A stretch of 64,000 nucleotides of DNA from Larsenimonas rhizosphaerae (GTDB lineage: Bacteria; Pseudomonadota; Gammaproteobacteria; Pseudomonadales; Halomonadaceae): contig NZ_JAMLJK010000001.1 of NCBI RefSeq assembly GCF_023700005.1, forward strand, positions 1,347,096-1,411,095. The letters run 5' to 3'. Shown here piece by piece: positions 1 through 8,565 of the stretch (the first letter of the stretch is position 1; each line of letters begins with the position of its first letter). The notes beneath the pieces are model-generated. The model did not search any database and was not told where the DNA came from. It saw only the letters and a list, made by a program, of their open reading frames with translations. Made by a program: the position numbers and the translations under genes.

Positions 1-86
1 ATGGCGCTGTTCAGGCTGGACTGGGACTTGTTCAGGTTCTGCTGAGTCTGGAGAGACAGGGTATTGGTGTTGATGACCATTGCCAT
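1..86 (-). CDS. fliC: Flagellin, N-terminal fragment (runs off the left edge)
   Basis: The minus strand from 86 encodes M-A-M-V-I-N-T-N-T-L-S-L-Q-T-Q-Q-N-L-N-K, the conserved D0 start of bacterial flagellin, the filament subunit exported by the flagellar type III system. An AAGGA ribosome site lies about 8 bases before the ATG at 86-84, and a sigma-28 promoter sits about 80 bases further upstream. Only about 28 codons are inside the window; the gene continues to the left. Confidence rests on the N-terminal signature plus the matching promoter class. Whether this is the only flagellin gene cannot be told here. Confidence 0.9.
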   Translation of the reverse strand, partial: MAMVINTNTLSLQTQQNLNKSQSSLNSA

Positions 87-167
87 GATGTCGATTCCTT
101 AACGCTGTGTTATGGAAATGGCGGTGGTTCGCCATTTTTGGTGCGGCTGTTCTCGCCGCTGGTGAAG

Positions 168-194
168 TTATCGACGCAGGTAGTATTTGCTTTA
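168..194 (-). promoter_or_regulatory. Sigma-28 (FliA) promoter of the flagellin gene
   Basis: Read on the minus strand: TAAA (194-191), a 15-base spacer, then GTCGATAA (175-168). This matches the FliA consensus TAAA-N15-GCCGATAA at all but one position. It lies about 80 bases before the flagellin start. The gene for the cognate sigma factor starts at 401 on the other strand. Confidence 0.85.
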
Positions 195-400
195 GTCCAA
201 GAATAAAAATGTTTGTATCCAAATGTATCATTGTGCTACGCGTGTGTGTCGCAAAAAGGGAAAGAGCGGGCTCAAGGTGGGGTTTATCAGCGAATCAGGT
301 TTCATGGATGGACGTAAGATAGCCTGCATGGGGAGTGCTTTGGTTTTCAGTGGCATCAGCACTTCAGGACCAATCGGGCAGGCTTGCAGAGTACCTCATT

Positions 401-1117
401 ATGTATACCGCCGAAGGCAAATTGAGTCAGTCGAATGTGGTCGAACAGTATATGCCTCTGGTTCGACGGCAGGCACTTCAACTTCAGGTGAGACTTCCTT
501 CAAGCGTTGAGCTGGACGATTTGATACAGGCGGGCATGGTGGGTCTGCTGGATGCTTATAATCGATTCGATTCCGGGCAGGGCGCTACCTTTTCCACGTA
601 TGCATCTCAACGTATTCGTGGCTCGATGATTGATGAGCTTCGAAGTCGTGACTGGTTGCCCCGGAGCGTTCGTCGTACCAGTCGTGATATTGATCGAACC
701 ATTCATCAACTCGAACAACAGAACGGAAGGGCTGCAACGGAGCGTGAAATAGCAACCGCACTGGATATGTCCCTGGAGGACTATCGCAAGGTGCTGACAG
801 ATACCAATAACGGCTATCTATTGCCGTTTGAAGATACCAGCACGGATGAAAGCGAGGCTTCTCATGTTTCCCGGGATGTGGCTTTCATGGATACACCTCA
901 GGATGCCTGTTTTGCCAATGCTGATCGCCAGCAGCTGACAGAAGCAATTGATCTACTGCCCGAGAGGGAAAAGCTGTTGCTGAGTCTCTATTATCAGGAG
1001 GAGCTGAACCTCAAGGAGATAGGCGCGGTGTTGGGCGTGAGTGAATCTCGCGTTTGTCAGCTTCACAGCCAGGCGGTCGCCAGGCTGCGTGTGAGTATGG
1101 TGGAGCAGTTTGCCTGA
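401..1117 (+). CDS. fliA: RNA polymerase sigma-28 factor FliA
   Basis: This 238-residue protein directs RNA polymerase to late flagellar and chemotaxis genes. Region 2 is visible in the stretch with ELDDLIQAGMVGLLDA and ATFSTYASQRIRGSMIDELR, and region 4 in the C-terminal segment LKEIGAVLGVSESRVCQ. An upstream in-frame ATG at 335 would add 22 residues unlike any FliA. The ATG at 401 (MYTAEGKLSQ) gives the usual length of about 240, although its Shine-Dalgarno is weak. The gene is divergent from flagellin and followed by an intrinsic terminator, so it appears to be transcribed alone here. Its activity is normally held by anti-sigma FlgM, which is not in this window. Confidence 0.93.
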   Translation: MYTAEGKLSQSNVVEQYMPLVRRQALQLQVRLPSSVELDDLIQAGMVGLLDAYNRFDSGQGATFSTYASQRIRGSMIDELRSRDWLPRSVRRTSRDIDRTIHQLEQQNGRAATEREIATALDMSLEDYRKVLTDTNNGYLLPFEDTSTDESEASHVSRDVAFMDTPQDACFANADRQQLTEAIDLLPEREKLLLSLYYQEELNLKEIGAVLGVSESRVCQLHSQAVARLRVSMVEQFA

Positions 1118-1143
1118 CTCTATTAAGTGGCGTTTGAAAAAAC

Positions 1144-1167
1144 ACCCGCTCAGGCGGGTTTTTTTAT
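1144..1167 (+). terminator. Intrinsic terminator after fliA
   Basis: Stem ACCCGC / GCGGGT with loop TCAG, followed by a run of seven T. It starts 27 bases after the fliA stop. Confidence 0.85.
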
Positions 1168-1670
1168 GCCTCCATATTCTGCCCTTCATATCATTGCCAG
1201 GTAATGGTGAATGGATACATGGCTAGTAAATATCGCCATTAAGGTTGTTTTTTATATCCAGAAAGTAACGTTGGATATATTTTTGTTTTAAAAATGGAAT
1301 TTTATGTTTTTAAAGTAAAATTGTTATGTTTTTGTATTTAAAGGTTTTTTTATTTGTATCGTATAAATAAAATTAGACTTCTAGTACTTTTTATTTACCT
1401 TTCTTTGGTTCTTTGTTGGCGAATAGACTTATTATTAGTCCATTAAACAACCCCTCAAAGCGCCATTTTTATAAGCATACCAGGATTCATTCTTCCTTTG
1501 TCTCATAGGCAACGATAGGCTTTGCACAAGTTCGGGATTGGTGACCACTGCTGACGCCCTGCAAGGGATAACGGGCGGCTTCAGTGAGAGGGCAAGGATG
1601 GCTTCGCGTCCCCAATCAAATGACCACGATCCGAACCATAAAAAATATCGCCTAAGGGATGGGAAACGAT
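1168..1670. other. AT-rich intergenic gap with a dyad
   Basis: About 500 bases without a convincing gene. The part from about 1240 to 1440 is strikingly AT-rich with long T runs, unlike its surroundings. At 1253-1279 there is an 8-base inverted repeat, TATATCCA / TGGATATA, with an 11-base spacer. It could be a regulator site, an H-NS/MvaT-type binding region or part of an untranslated RNA; nothing in the sequence decides between these. The part after 1450 returns to ordinary composition and leads to the AraC-type gene. Confidence 0.5.
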
Positions 1671-2501
1671 ATGAACTGCAAAGAATTCGATGTTGCTGCA
1701 ACAGAAGTCATTCTTCACGAACATACCAGCGAATTGCTACCGATGACGGTTGTGGCAAAACAGGTCGGGCTATCTACTTCCCACCTGCGCCGCAAGTTCA
1801 AGCAATCGTTCGGCGTGACGCCTACTGACTATCATGCCACGATCCGTCTTGATCGCGCTGCACTGCTTCTTGTTTATACACGCAAGAGCATCATGGAAGT
1901 GGCGCTGGAGTGTGGTTATCAGGATCACGCGGCGTTCAGCCGGGTTTTCCGCCGCCACTTTGAAATGTCTCCGCGGGCCTACCGCGACACGGTGCGCATG
2001 ACACTGGGTGCTGGCGCCTCTGCACAGAAGTCCGTGCGTCCGGTGAGTGTTGTAGAAAGTACGGAAGAGTCCTTCTTTCTTGTCATGCGCTCCTTTGGTA
2101 ATGAGCAGGGCAGTGATGAAAGCATTCGTCGCCATCTGCTGGATCTGTGCCCGCACGGTACGCGTGAAAGTATTCTGGAGCCTGTCTGCTTTGTCTATGA
2201 TGATCCGCGCATTACACCGGAGCATCGTACTCGCAAGGACGTCGGTTACCGGATGTCTCGCCGTGAAACGTGGAATCCGCCGCTGCCGCTTCGCTGGCTG
2301 CGTGTAGAAGCTGGTCGTGAAATGCACACTACCCTGACGCATTGGGATCAGCTGGAATCAACATTTCAGCATATGGCACTGGACTGGGCCCTGACCCATG
2401 GCGAGCAGATCAAGGTGGACCATTCACGCATTACCTTTCACGACGGCCAGAAAGACGCCAACGGTGAAAGCGCCATGACATTGACTATCCCGCTGGAATA
2501 A
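1671..2501 (+). CDS. AraC-family regulator, N-terminal HTH with GyrI-like C-terminal domain
   Basis: The first 100 residues hold two AraC-type helix-turn-helix motifs, ending in the family signature GYQDHAAFSRVFRRHFEMSPRAYR. The remaining 150 or so resemble the small-molecule-binding GyrI-like domain found in Rob-type regulators. HTH-first order is the Rob/SoxS arrangement rather than the AraC one. The ligand is unknown. The ATG at 1671 is preferred over the one at 1659, because GGGA lies about 6 bases before 1671 while AAGGG abuts 1659. A shared terminator follows, facing the convergent TetR gene. Its closeness to an efflux pump makes a Rob-like role in resistance possible, but that is only suggested by position. 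Confidence 0.75.
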   Translation: MNCKEFDVAATEVILHEHTSELLPMTVVAKQVGLSTSHLRRKFKQSFGVTPTDYHATIRLDRAALLLVYTRKSIMEVALECGYQDHAAFSRVFRRHFEMSPRAYRDTVRMTLGAGASAQKSVRPVSVVESTEESFFLVMRSFGNEQGSDESIRRHLLDLCPHGTRESILEPVCFVYDDPRITPEHRTRKDVGYRMSRRETWNPPLPLRWLRVEAGREMHTTLTHWDQLESTFQHMALDWALTHGEQIKVDHSRITFHDGQKDANGESAMTLTIPLE

Positions 2502-2523
2502 ATGGCGGCGACTCCAGATACTA

Positions 2524-2551
2524 AAAGGCAGCCTTCAAGGCTGCCTTTTTT
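2524..2551. terminator. Bidirectional intrinsic terminator
   Basis: Stem AAGGCAGCC / GGCTGCCTT with flanking A and T runs, between the convergent AraC-type and TetR-type genes. Confidence 0.85.
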
Positions 2552-2573
2552 ATATCAATGCGCGCTCTGCGAC

Positions 2574-3188
2574 TTATTCAGCCTTCAATACAGTGAACAG
2601 CATATTCAGCATGCTGGCACCTTCAGCCTTCAGATCAAAGGCGGTGGGTTCTCTCAGCCAGTCATAAATGATGCCCTGAAGTGCAACATGTATCAGGCGC
2701 GCTGCGCAGTGAGGTGATATGCAGGATTTAAGCCGGCCTTCACTGGCAGCCTGTTCCATCATCTTGAGCATATGATCAAAGCTTTCACGCACGATACTGG
2801 TGTGCGTCTTGAGGGGGTCGATGTCATCGGTCTGCTCGCACCGGTAAAGAAGGATCGTGTAAGTGCGGCGATAGCGTGGCTGGACTATTCGTTGAAATGC
2901 GACGTTGATGGCCCGCTCAAGGTCAATCAGGGGATGGCCTGCATGTTCGGATTCCTCGAGGTCCTGGATCAACTGATTCAATGGCAGTTTGACGCGGTCC
3001 AGCAGGGCATTGAACAGGTCGGCCTTGTTCTTGAAATGCCAATACACAGCGCCGCGCGTCATGTTGGCACGCTGAGCGATCTGCTCCAGAGACGTGCGTG
3101 AAACCCCCTTTTCATAGAACAGGTTTTCCGCAGCATCCAGCAATACCTGACGAGTCTCTTCCGCCTCGATTTTTGTTCGTCGCGCCAT
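2574..3188 (-). CDS. acrR: TetR-family repressor of the efflux pump (AcrR/TtgR type)
   Basis: This 204-residue protein has an N-terminal TetR helix-turn-helix, visible as GVSRTSLEQIAQRANMTRG followed by AVYWHFKNKADLF. Its C-terminal half resembles the AcrR/TtgR ligand-binding domain. It is divergent from an acrA-acrB pair, and a long dyad lies in the 117-base gap. Members of this family bind that gap and release it when hydrophobic drugs are bound. The location, the motif match and the operator together support local repression of the pump and of itself. The symbol follows the E. coli gene; TtgR or MexR-like names would be equally usable. Confidence 0.85.
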   Translation of the reverse strand: MARRTKIEAEETRQVLLDAAENLFYEKGVSRTSLEQIAQRANMTRGAVYWHFKNKADLFNALLDRVKLPLNQLIQDLEESEHAGHPLIDLERAINVAFQRIVQPRYRRTYTILLYRCEQTDDIDPLKTHTSIVRESFDHMLKMMEQAASEGRLKSCISPHCAARLIHVALQGIIYDWLREPTAFDLKAEGASMLNMLFTVLKAE

Positions 3189-3237
3189 TAACGATAAATC
3201 TCCATGAATAAGCGGCTATAGTATAAGGCAGAATAGT

Positions 3238-3271
3238 CAGTTTACATACATACATGAATGCATCTAAACTG
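3238..3271. promoter_or_regulatory. AcrR-type operator dyad in the acrR-acrA gap
   Basis: The 34 bases centred between 3254 and 3255 are a dyad with 14 of 17 half-site positions symmetric. The outer arms are CAGTTTA and TAAACTG, and the core carries repeated ACAT units ending in ATGAATGCAT, resembling known AcrR/TtgR operators. A possible acrA promoter overlaps it (TTTACA at 3241, TCTAAA at 3263). Binding by the neighbouring repressor is inferred. Confidence 0.75.
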
Positions 3272-3305
3272 GCTGTTATCCTTTATGATCGGAGTGTAAG
3301 CCAAC

Positions 3306-4586
3306 ATGAGCTTGGGAAAAGTACGTGCCTGGCCAGGGCGGCCTGTATGGGTGCTATGCGTAATCGGCCTGCTGATGGCGGGCTGTGGTGACGGCGAGAA
3401 ATCCTCGCAGAAGAACCAGGCCAGCGCAGCGTCTGCAAAGCCGGCTCAGGTGGAAACGGTTGCGCCGATGGATTTAACGCTTGAGCGTGAGTATCCGGCC
3501 AAGATTCGTAGTGATCTTTCAGCAGATATCGTGGCCAGGGTCAGTGGCGTGCTCGAAAAGCAGCTTTACACTCCCGGAGATACGGTAGAGAAGGGGCAGA
3601 CCCTCTTTATTATCGAGCAGGCTCAGTACAAGGCGGCTGTTGAACAGGCTCGAGCGGATGTTGAAAGTGCCAGGGCCACGCTTGAAAACAATCGCAGGGA
3701 TTACGAGCGCTACAATGAGCTTTACAAGCAGCGTTCTGTCAGCCAGCAGCAGCGGGATTCAGCGCTGAGTGCCTACCGTACGGCCAGGGCTTCGGTTGCT
3801 CAGGCTCAGGCCGCCCTTGATGATGCTCAGATCAGTCTGGACTATACGACGGTCAAGGCACCGGTCAGTGGCCGGGTGGGGCTGAATGAGGTCAACGTCG
3901 GCAATTATGTAGCGGTCCAGACTGAATTGACGACGGTCACTCCTCTTGATCCTCTTGAAGTGCGGTTTGCGTTACCTCAGTCCGACGCCTTCGCCCTGAG
4001 ACGACAGCGCACTGATGACCCTGAGTCCATTAAGGCCAGCCTCGAGTTTCCCTATGCCGACCAGAGTGGCAGCACCGATACCAGTCTCAAGGGAACCTTG
4101 AACTTCCTTGGGTCGCGGGTTGACGATACAACCAGCACAGTGCAGGCGCGGGCGGTATTCAAAAACCCGGGCGACCTGTTCCTTCCCGGGCTGTTCGTCC
4201 GTGTCAAATTGCTTGGTGTGAAGCATTACAGTGCGCTGGCTGTACCGGAAGTTGCTGTTACCGAGGGGCTCAAGGGGCCTCAGCTTTATATCCTCAATGA
4301 CAAGGACGTAATCGAAAATCGCTTTGTATCACTCGGCGAGCAGGCCGGCGGCTGGGTGGTGATCAGTGATGGTCTTGCAAAGGGTGACAGGGTCGTTGTG
4401 TCAGCCATAGGCAGTGTATCGCCGGGTGACAAGATCAAACCTCAGGCATTTGATGGTCAGCCTGCCACCACTCCAACGGATCCGTCCGGCAAGAATGGTG
4501 CGTCGACGCATCAGGCGATGCAGGGGACCAGTATCAGTGGCCAGGACACTCAAAAAGATGCGCCATCACAGCAACAGGATCAGTAA
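3306..4586 (+). CDS. acrA: RND efflux periplasmic adaptor lipoprotein (AcrA/MexA type)
   Basis: This 426-residue membrane-fusion protein links an inner-membrane RND transporter to an outer-membrane channel. The N-terminus has a signal peptide ending in the lipobox LMAGC, so it is lipid-anchored in the periplasm. A biotinyl-lipoyl half motif, a long alpha-hairpin (about residues 110-175, rich in Q, A and R) and the beta-barrel region follow in the usual order. The Q/S/T/D-rich C-terminal tail of about 45 residues is variable in the family. It is 12 bases upstream of acrB and lies behind the operator dyad. Confidence 0.92.
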   Translation: MSLGKVRAWPGRPVWVLCVIGLLMAGCGDGEKSSQKNQASAASAKPAQVETVAPMDLTLEREYPAKIRSDLSADIVARVSGVLEKQLYTPGDTVEKGQTLFIIEQAQYKAAVEQARADVESARATLENNRRDYERYNELYKQRSVSQQQRDSALSAYRTARASVAQAQAALDDAQISLDYTTVKAPVSGRVGLNEVNVGNYVAVQTELTTVTPLDPLEVRFALPQSDAFALRRQRTDDPESIKASLEFPYADQSGSTDTSLKGTLNFLGSRVDDTTSTVQARAVFKNPGDLFLPGLFVRVKLLGVKHYSALAVPEVAVTEGLKGPQLYILNDKDVIENRFVSLGEQAGGWVVISDGLAKGDRVVVSAIGSVSPGDKIKPQAFDGQPATTPTDPSGKNGASTHQAMQGTSISGQDTQKDAPSQQQDQ

Positions 4587-4598
4587 GCGGGTTAATCG

Positions 4599-7500
4599 AT
4601 GAATATATCCAGCTTCTTTATAAACCGGCCTATCTTTGCGACGGTGGTGTCTATCATCATCACGCTGGTAGGCTTGATGGCGATGCGGACGCTGCCCATT
4701 GAGCAGTATCCGCAGGTAGTACCCATCACCGTCTCCGTTCAGGCCACGTTTCCCGGAGCAGATGCAGAGACGGTGTCTGAGACTGTGGCCTCACCTCTGG
4801 CCGAGCAGGTCAATGGTGTGCAGGACATGATCTACCTGACCTCGGCAAGTGCAGATAACGGGGTCATGAACATGAAGGTGTACTTCAGGATTGGTACCGA
4901 CCCTGATATAGCCACCATCAATGTTAACAACCGAGTCCAGCGAGCGCTGTCACAGCTGCCATCATCCGTTCAAAGTCAGGGTGTTACGGTTGAGCTTCAA
5001 TCCAGCAGTATCCTGTTGTTTGCGGCCCTGTTGTCGCCGAACAATCAGTATGACTCTCTTTATCTGAATAACTACGCCAACATTAATGTTGTCGATGAGC
5101 TTAATCAGCTCAACGGTGTGGGCAAGGCAGAAGTTCTGGGTAATCAGAGCTTTGCCATGAGGATCTGGCTCAACCCTGACAAGATGGCCCAGTACGATAT
5201 CACTCCCGCTGAAGTATCAGCGGCCATTCAGGCCCAGAATACCGTGGTGTCGGCGGGCAAGCTGGGTGGAGAGCCTCAGCGTACGCCGGTGGCCAATACT
5301 TATACCATTACCACTCAGGGTCGTCTCAAGAGCGTTGGTCAGTTTGAAAATATTCTATTAACCACGAAGTCGGACGGTTCCTCGCTTTATCTGAAGGATG
5401 TTGCCCGCGTCGAGCTGGGGTCGACCCAGTATGGTATCCAGGCGCGTACCAACAATAATCCGATTGCACCGATCGCGGTCTATCTGCAACCCGGCGCCAA
5501 TGCGCTTCAGGTGGCCAGGGAAGTCAAGTCCACCATGAAGGAGCTGAAAACGCGCTTCCCGGCGGGCCTCGACTATGTCATTCCCTATGACACTACGCTG
5601 TTTATCAATGCCTCGATCGAGTCGGTTGTCCATACCTTTGTCGAAGCCCTGATTCTGGTGGCGCTGATTGTCTTTATCTTCCTGCAGAATTGGCGCTCGA
5701 CCCTGGTGGCAATGTCGGTAGTGCCCATCTCGGTGGTAGGTACCTTTGCCGGCATGTATATGCTCGACTTCTCGATCAACCTGTTGTCGCTGTTCGGGAT
5801 GATTCTTGCTATCGGGATCGTGGTGGATGACGCCATCGTGGTCATCGAGAACGTTGAACGTATTCTCGAGCATAATCCGGATGTCAGCCCCATGGAGGCG
5901 GCGTTCGAGGCCATGAGGGAGGTAACCGGTCCGGTACTGGCGACGGCATTCATCATGGCTGCCGTATTTGTGCCGGTTGGGTTCCTGACTGGATTGACCG
6001 GGAAAATGTACCAGCAGTTTGCCATTACCATTGCAATCTCGGTCAGTATCTCGGCGCTGGTAGCCCTGTCCTTTACGCCGGCCATGTCAGCGATCTTCAT
6101 CAAGCGCAAGGATGATCTCAAGCAGTCGCGTCTTGCAAAAGTGCTTCACAAGCCGTTCGAGTGGTTCAACCGTGGCTTTGACAAGCTGACCAACGCCTTC
6201 ATGGTGGTAGTCGGCTTTTTGATCCGCCATGTCATCGTGTCACTGGCTCTTCTGGTGGGATGTTGTGTTCTGTCAGCCTGGGTATACATGCGACTGCCCG
6301 GCGGGCTTATTCCGGCGGAGGATCAGGGGGTGCTGGTAGCTTCCGTTTCCCTGCCGGCCGGCTCGTCGGTGGCGCGTACCGATGAGTATGTGCAGAAGCT
6401 CAATGCCGAGATACAGAAAAACCCGGCGGTGGAATATACGACGTCGATTACCGGGTTCGATATCCTGACCAGCGCGTCGAATACCGCCAAGGCCAGTGTG
6501 TTTGTGCTGCTGAAACCATGGGGTGGGCGCGATATAGATATCACTCAGATGATTGGCAATGTCATGCAGGCTGGTGCCAGTATTCCCGGGGGCAAGACCA
6601 TTGCGTTCAACCTGCCGCCAATTCAGGGGCTGTCCACCACCGGTGGTTTTACCGGTTATCTTGAATCCCTGGGAGGGGACTCTCCACAGCAGCTTTATCA
6701 GGCATCACTCAAGGTCATGCAGGCGGCTGGTAAACGGCCGGAACTGGCGCAGGTTTTCACAACGCTTAATGTCAGCATTCCCAATTATCGGGCGCATGTG
6801 GATGAAAACAAGGCCAAGAGCCTTGGCGTCGACCTCAATGACCTGAATACAACGCTGTCGAGCACGTTCGGCAGCAGCTTTGTCAATTACTTTACGCGCA
6901 ATAGTCGTAACTTCCAGGTTTACCTGCAGTCCGAGGATCAGTTCCGCCGGTCGCCGGATGATCTGAGCAAGGTCTTTGTTCGTGGCGGCAATGGCAGCCG
7001 TATTCCGCTGTCCACTCTGGTAACCCTCGAGCGCACACATGCACCGACCGTTGTGGACCGGTTCAATGTGTATCCTGCCGCTCAGTTCCAGGGGCAGCCT
7101 GCACCTGGCTATAGTTCGGGTCAGGCAGTTCAGGCCATGAAACAGGTGGTAAACGAGACGCTGGGCAGCCAGTACAAGATGGGCTGGACCGGTGAAGCCT
7201 ATCAGCAGGAGAACGCTGGCGACGCATCAACACTGGCCATTGTCTTTGGTCTGATCATGGTCTTTTTGATTCTGGCTGCTCAGTATGAGCGCTGGACGCT
7301 GCCGATCGCCGTAGTATCTGCCGTGCCCTTTGCCTTTGTCGGTTCGGTTCTGGCGGTATGGATGCGGGGGCTTGAAACCAGTGTTTATCTGCAGATCGGC
7401 CTGCTGGTTGTGGTGGGGCTGGCGGCGAAAAACGCGATTTTGATCGTGGAATTTGCCCAGCAGCAACGTGATGAAGGTAAAAGCATCGTCGATGCTGCGA

Positions 7501-7760
7501 CAACGGCGGCCCGCATGCGTTTTCGTCCTATCGTCATGACCTCACTGGCCTTCATTGGCGGTACTCTGCCACTGGCGCTGGCTTCAGGCGCGAGTGCTGC
7601 CAGCCGCCACCACATCGGCACCCCGGTGGTTGGGGGCATGCTGACGATTACCATTCTGGCCAGTGTGTTTGTTCCGGCGTCCTATGTCTTCATCATGACG
7701 GCACAGGAGAAAATGGCCAAACGGTTCGGTCGTGGCAATAACGCGCAGGATCAAGCCTGA
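4599..7760 (+). CDS. acrB: RND multidrug efflux transporter (AcrB/MexB type, HAE1)
   Basis: The 1053-residue length is typical of AcrB. It exports drugs, detergents and bile-like compounds using the proton gradient. The proton-relay residues are visible: the Asp pair in IGIVVDDAIVVIENVER (TM4) and the Lys in VGLAAKNAILIVEFAQQ (TM10). The N-terminus, FFINRPIFATVVSIIITLVG, is the first membrane helix. It follows acrA by 12 bases. No outer-membrane TolC/OprM gene is present nearby, so the channel must be encoded elsewhere. A strong terminator follows. Confidence 0.95.
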   Translation: MNISSFFINRPIFATVVSIIITLVGLMAMRTLPIEQYPQVVPITVSVQATFPGADAETVSETVASPLAEQVNGVQDMIYLTSASADNGVMNMKVYFRIGTDPDIATINVNNRVQRALSQLPSSVQSQGVTVELQSSSILLFAALLSPNNQYDSLYLNNYANINVVDELNQLNGVGKAEVLGNQSFAMRIWLNPDKMAQYDITPAEVSAAIQAQNTVVSAGKLGGEPQRTPVANTYTITTQGRLKSVGQFENILLTTKSDGSSLYLKDVARVELGSTQYGIQARTNNNPIAPIAVYLQPGANALQVAREVKSTMKELKTRFPAGLDYVIPYDTTLFINASIESVVHTFVEALILVALIVFIFLQNWRSTLVAMSVVPISVVGTFAGMYMLDFSINLLSLFGMILAIGIVVDDAIVVIENVERILEHNPDVSPMEAAFEAMREVTGPVLATAFIMAAVFVPVGFLTGLTGKMYQQFAITIAISVSISALVALSFTPAMSAIFIKRKDDLKQSRLAKVLHKPFEWFNRGFDKLTNAFMVVVGFLIRHVIVSLALLVGCCVLSAWVYMRLPGGLIPAEDQGVLVASVSLPAGSSVARTDEYVQKLNAEIQKNPAVEYTTSITGFDILTSASNTAKASVFVLLKPWGGRDIDITQMIGNVMQAGASIPGGKTIAFNLPPIQGLSTTGGFTGYLESLGGDSPQQLYQASLKVMQAAGKRPELAQVFTTLNVSIPNYRAHVDENKAKSLGVDLNDLNTTLSSTFGSSFVNYFTRNSRNFQVYLQSEDQFRRSPDDLSKVFVRGGNGSRIPLSTLVTLERTHAPTVVDRFNVYPAAQFQGQPAPGYSSGQAVQAMKQVVNETLGSQYKMGWTGEAYQQENAGDASTLAIVFGLIMVFLILAAQYERWTLPIAVVSAVPFAFVGSVLAVWMRGLETSVYLQIGLLVVVGLAAKNAILIVEFAQQQRDEGKSIVDAATTAARMRFRPIVMTSLAFIGGTLPLALASGASAASRHHIGTPVVGGMLTITILASVFVPASYVFIMTAQEKMAKRFGRGNNAQDQA

Positions 7761-7803
7761 CATGGCCGGCAGGTGGAGTTGCCACCTGCCTTTTCTGTTC
7801 TAT

Positions 7804-7845
7804 TCCCACTAAAAAGCCGCCTCGAAAGGCGGCTTTTTAGTGGGA
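7804..7845. terminator. Bidirectional terminator between acrB and purN
   Basis: A perfect 19-base stem with loop CGAA. The centre is GCCGCC/GGCGGC flanked by A5 and T5, so it works for both convergent units. Confidence 0.9.
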
Positions 7846-7854
7846 GCGTGATTT

Positions 7855-8565
7855 TTACAAATCCTCGTCCGACACATCTTCCGGAGCAAGGCGCAGCCCT
7901 GAGGCCGGAAGCGGGTGACCATCAAGCGTTGGTCCCTTGTCAGCCAGTTGAAGGCGGCCGTCGAGAAACCAGCGCACTGTCATCGGATAGATCAGGTGTT
8001 CACGCGTCAAGACGCGCTCTGCCAGAGTTGATTCATCGTCATCGGCCTCCACCGGTACGGCAGCCTGTACCACAATCGGGCCGCCATCCAGTTCTTCGGT
8101 GACGAAGTGCACACTGGCACCATGCAGTGTGGCACCTTCTTCCAGCGCCCGCCGGTGTGTATGCAGTCCGCGGTACTCTGGTAAAAGTGATGGATGAATG
8201 TTCAGCAGGCGACCGTGATAGCGAAGCACGAAGGCCTTTGACAGGATGCGCATGAAACCGGCCAGCACGACAAGATCAGGCTGGTGATGGTCAATGATAC
8301 GAATCAGTTCGGCATCGTAAAGGTCGCGGTCACGCTCGTCATGGAAATGACGAAACCGGGCCGGGTCGACGACTTCTGCGATGACGCCAGCCTCGCGTGC
8401 GCGCTCCAGACCGTAGGCATCGGCCTTGTTGCTGATCACGGCAATGATGTTACCGCCCAGTTCATCATGTTCCTGGGCATCAAGCAGGGCCTGCAGGTTA
8501 CTGCCACTGCCTGAAATCAGCACCACGACCCGGCTAGGGTCGGCTGTTTCTGCTTCAAAACTCAT
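7855..8565 (-). CDS. purN: Phosphoribosylglycinamide formyltransferase
   Basis: Transfers a formyl group from 10-formyl-tetrahydrofolate to GAR in de novo purine synthesis. Visible motifs are [16 protein letters not shown] at the N-terminus, the catalytic [20 protein letters not shown] block and [13 protein letters not shown]. At 236 residues it is slightly longer than E. coli PurN because of a short extension at each end. Its start overlaps the purM stop by 4 bases (ATGA), so the two are translationally coupled. Confidence 0.95.
   Translation of the reverse strand: MSFEAETADPSRVVVLISGSGSNLQALLDAQEHDELGGNIIAVISNKADAYGLERAREAGVIAEVVDPARFRHFHDERDRDLYDAELIRIIDHHQPDLVVLAGFMRILSKAFVLRYHGRLLNIHPSLLPEYRGLHTHRRALEEGATLHGASVHFVTEELDGGPIVVQAAVPVEADDDESTLAERVLTREHLIYPMTVRWFLDGRLQLADKGPTLDGHPLPASGLRLAPEDVSDEDL

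Noticed and set aside
2502-2717. Small plus-strand frame starting right after the AraC-type gene
   Set aside because: It crosses the bidirectional terminator and runs antisense into the TetR gene.
5358-6121. Two overlapping minus-strand frames of 170-180 codons
   Set aside because: Antisense to acrB, with no motifs; the plus-strand protein is full-length and conserved.
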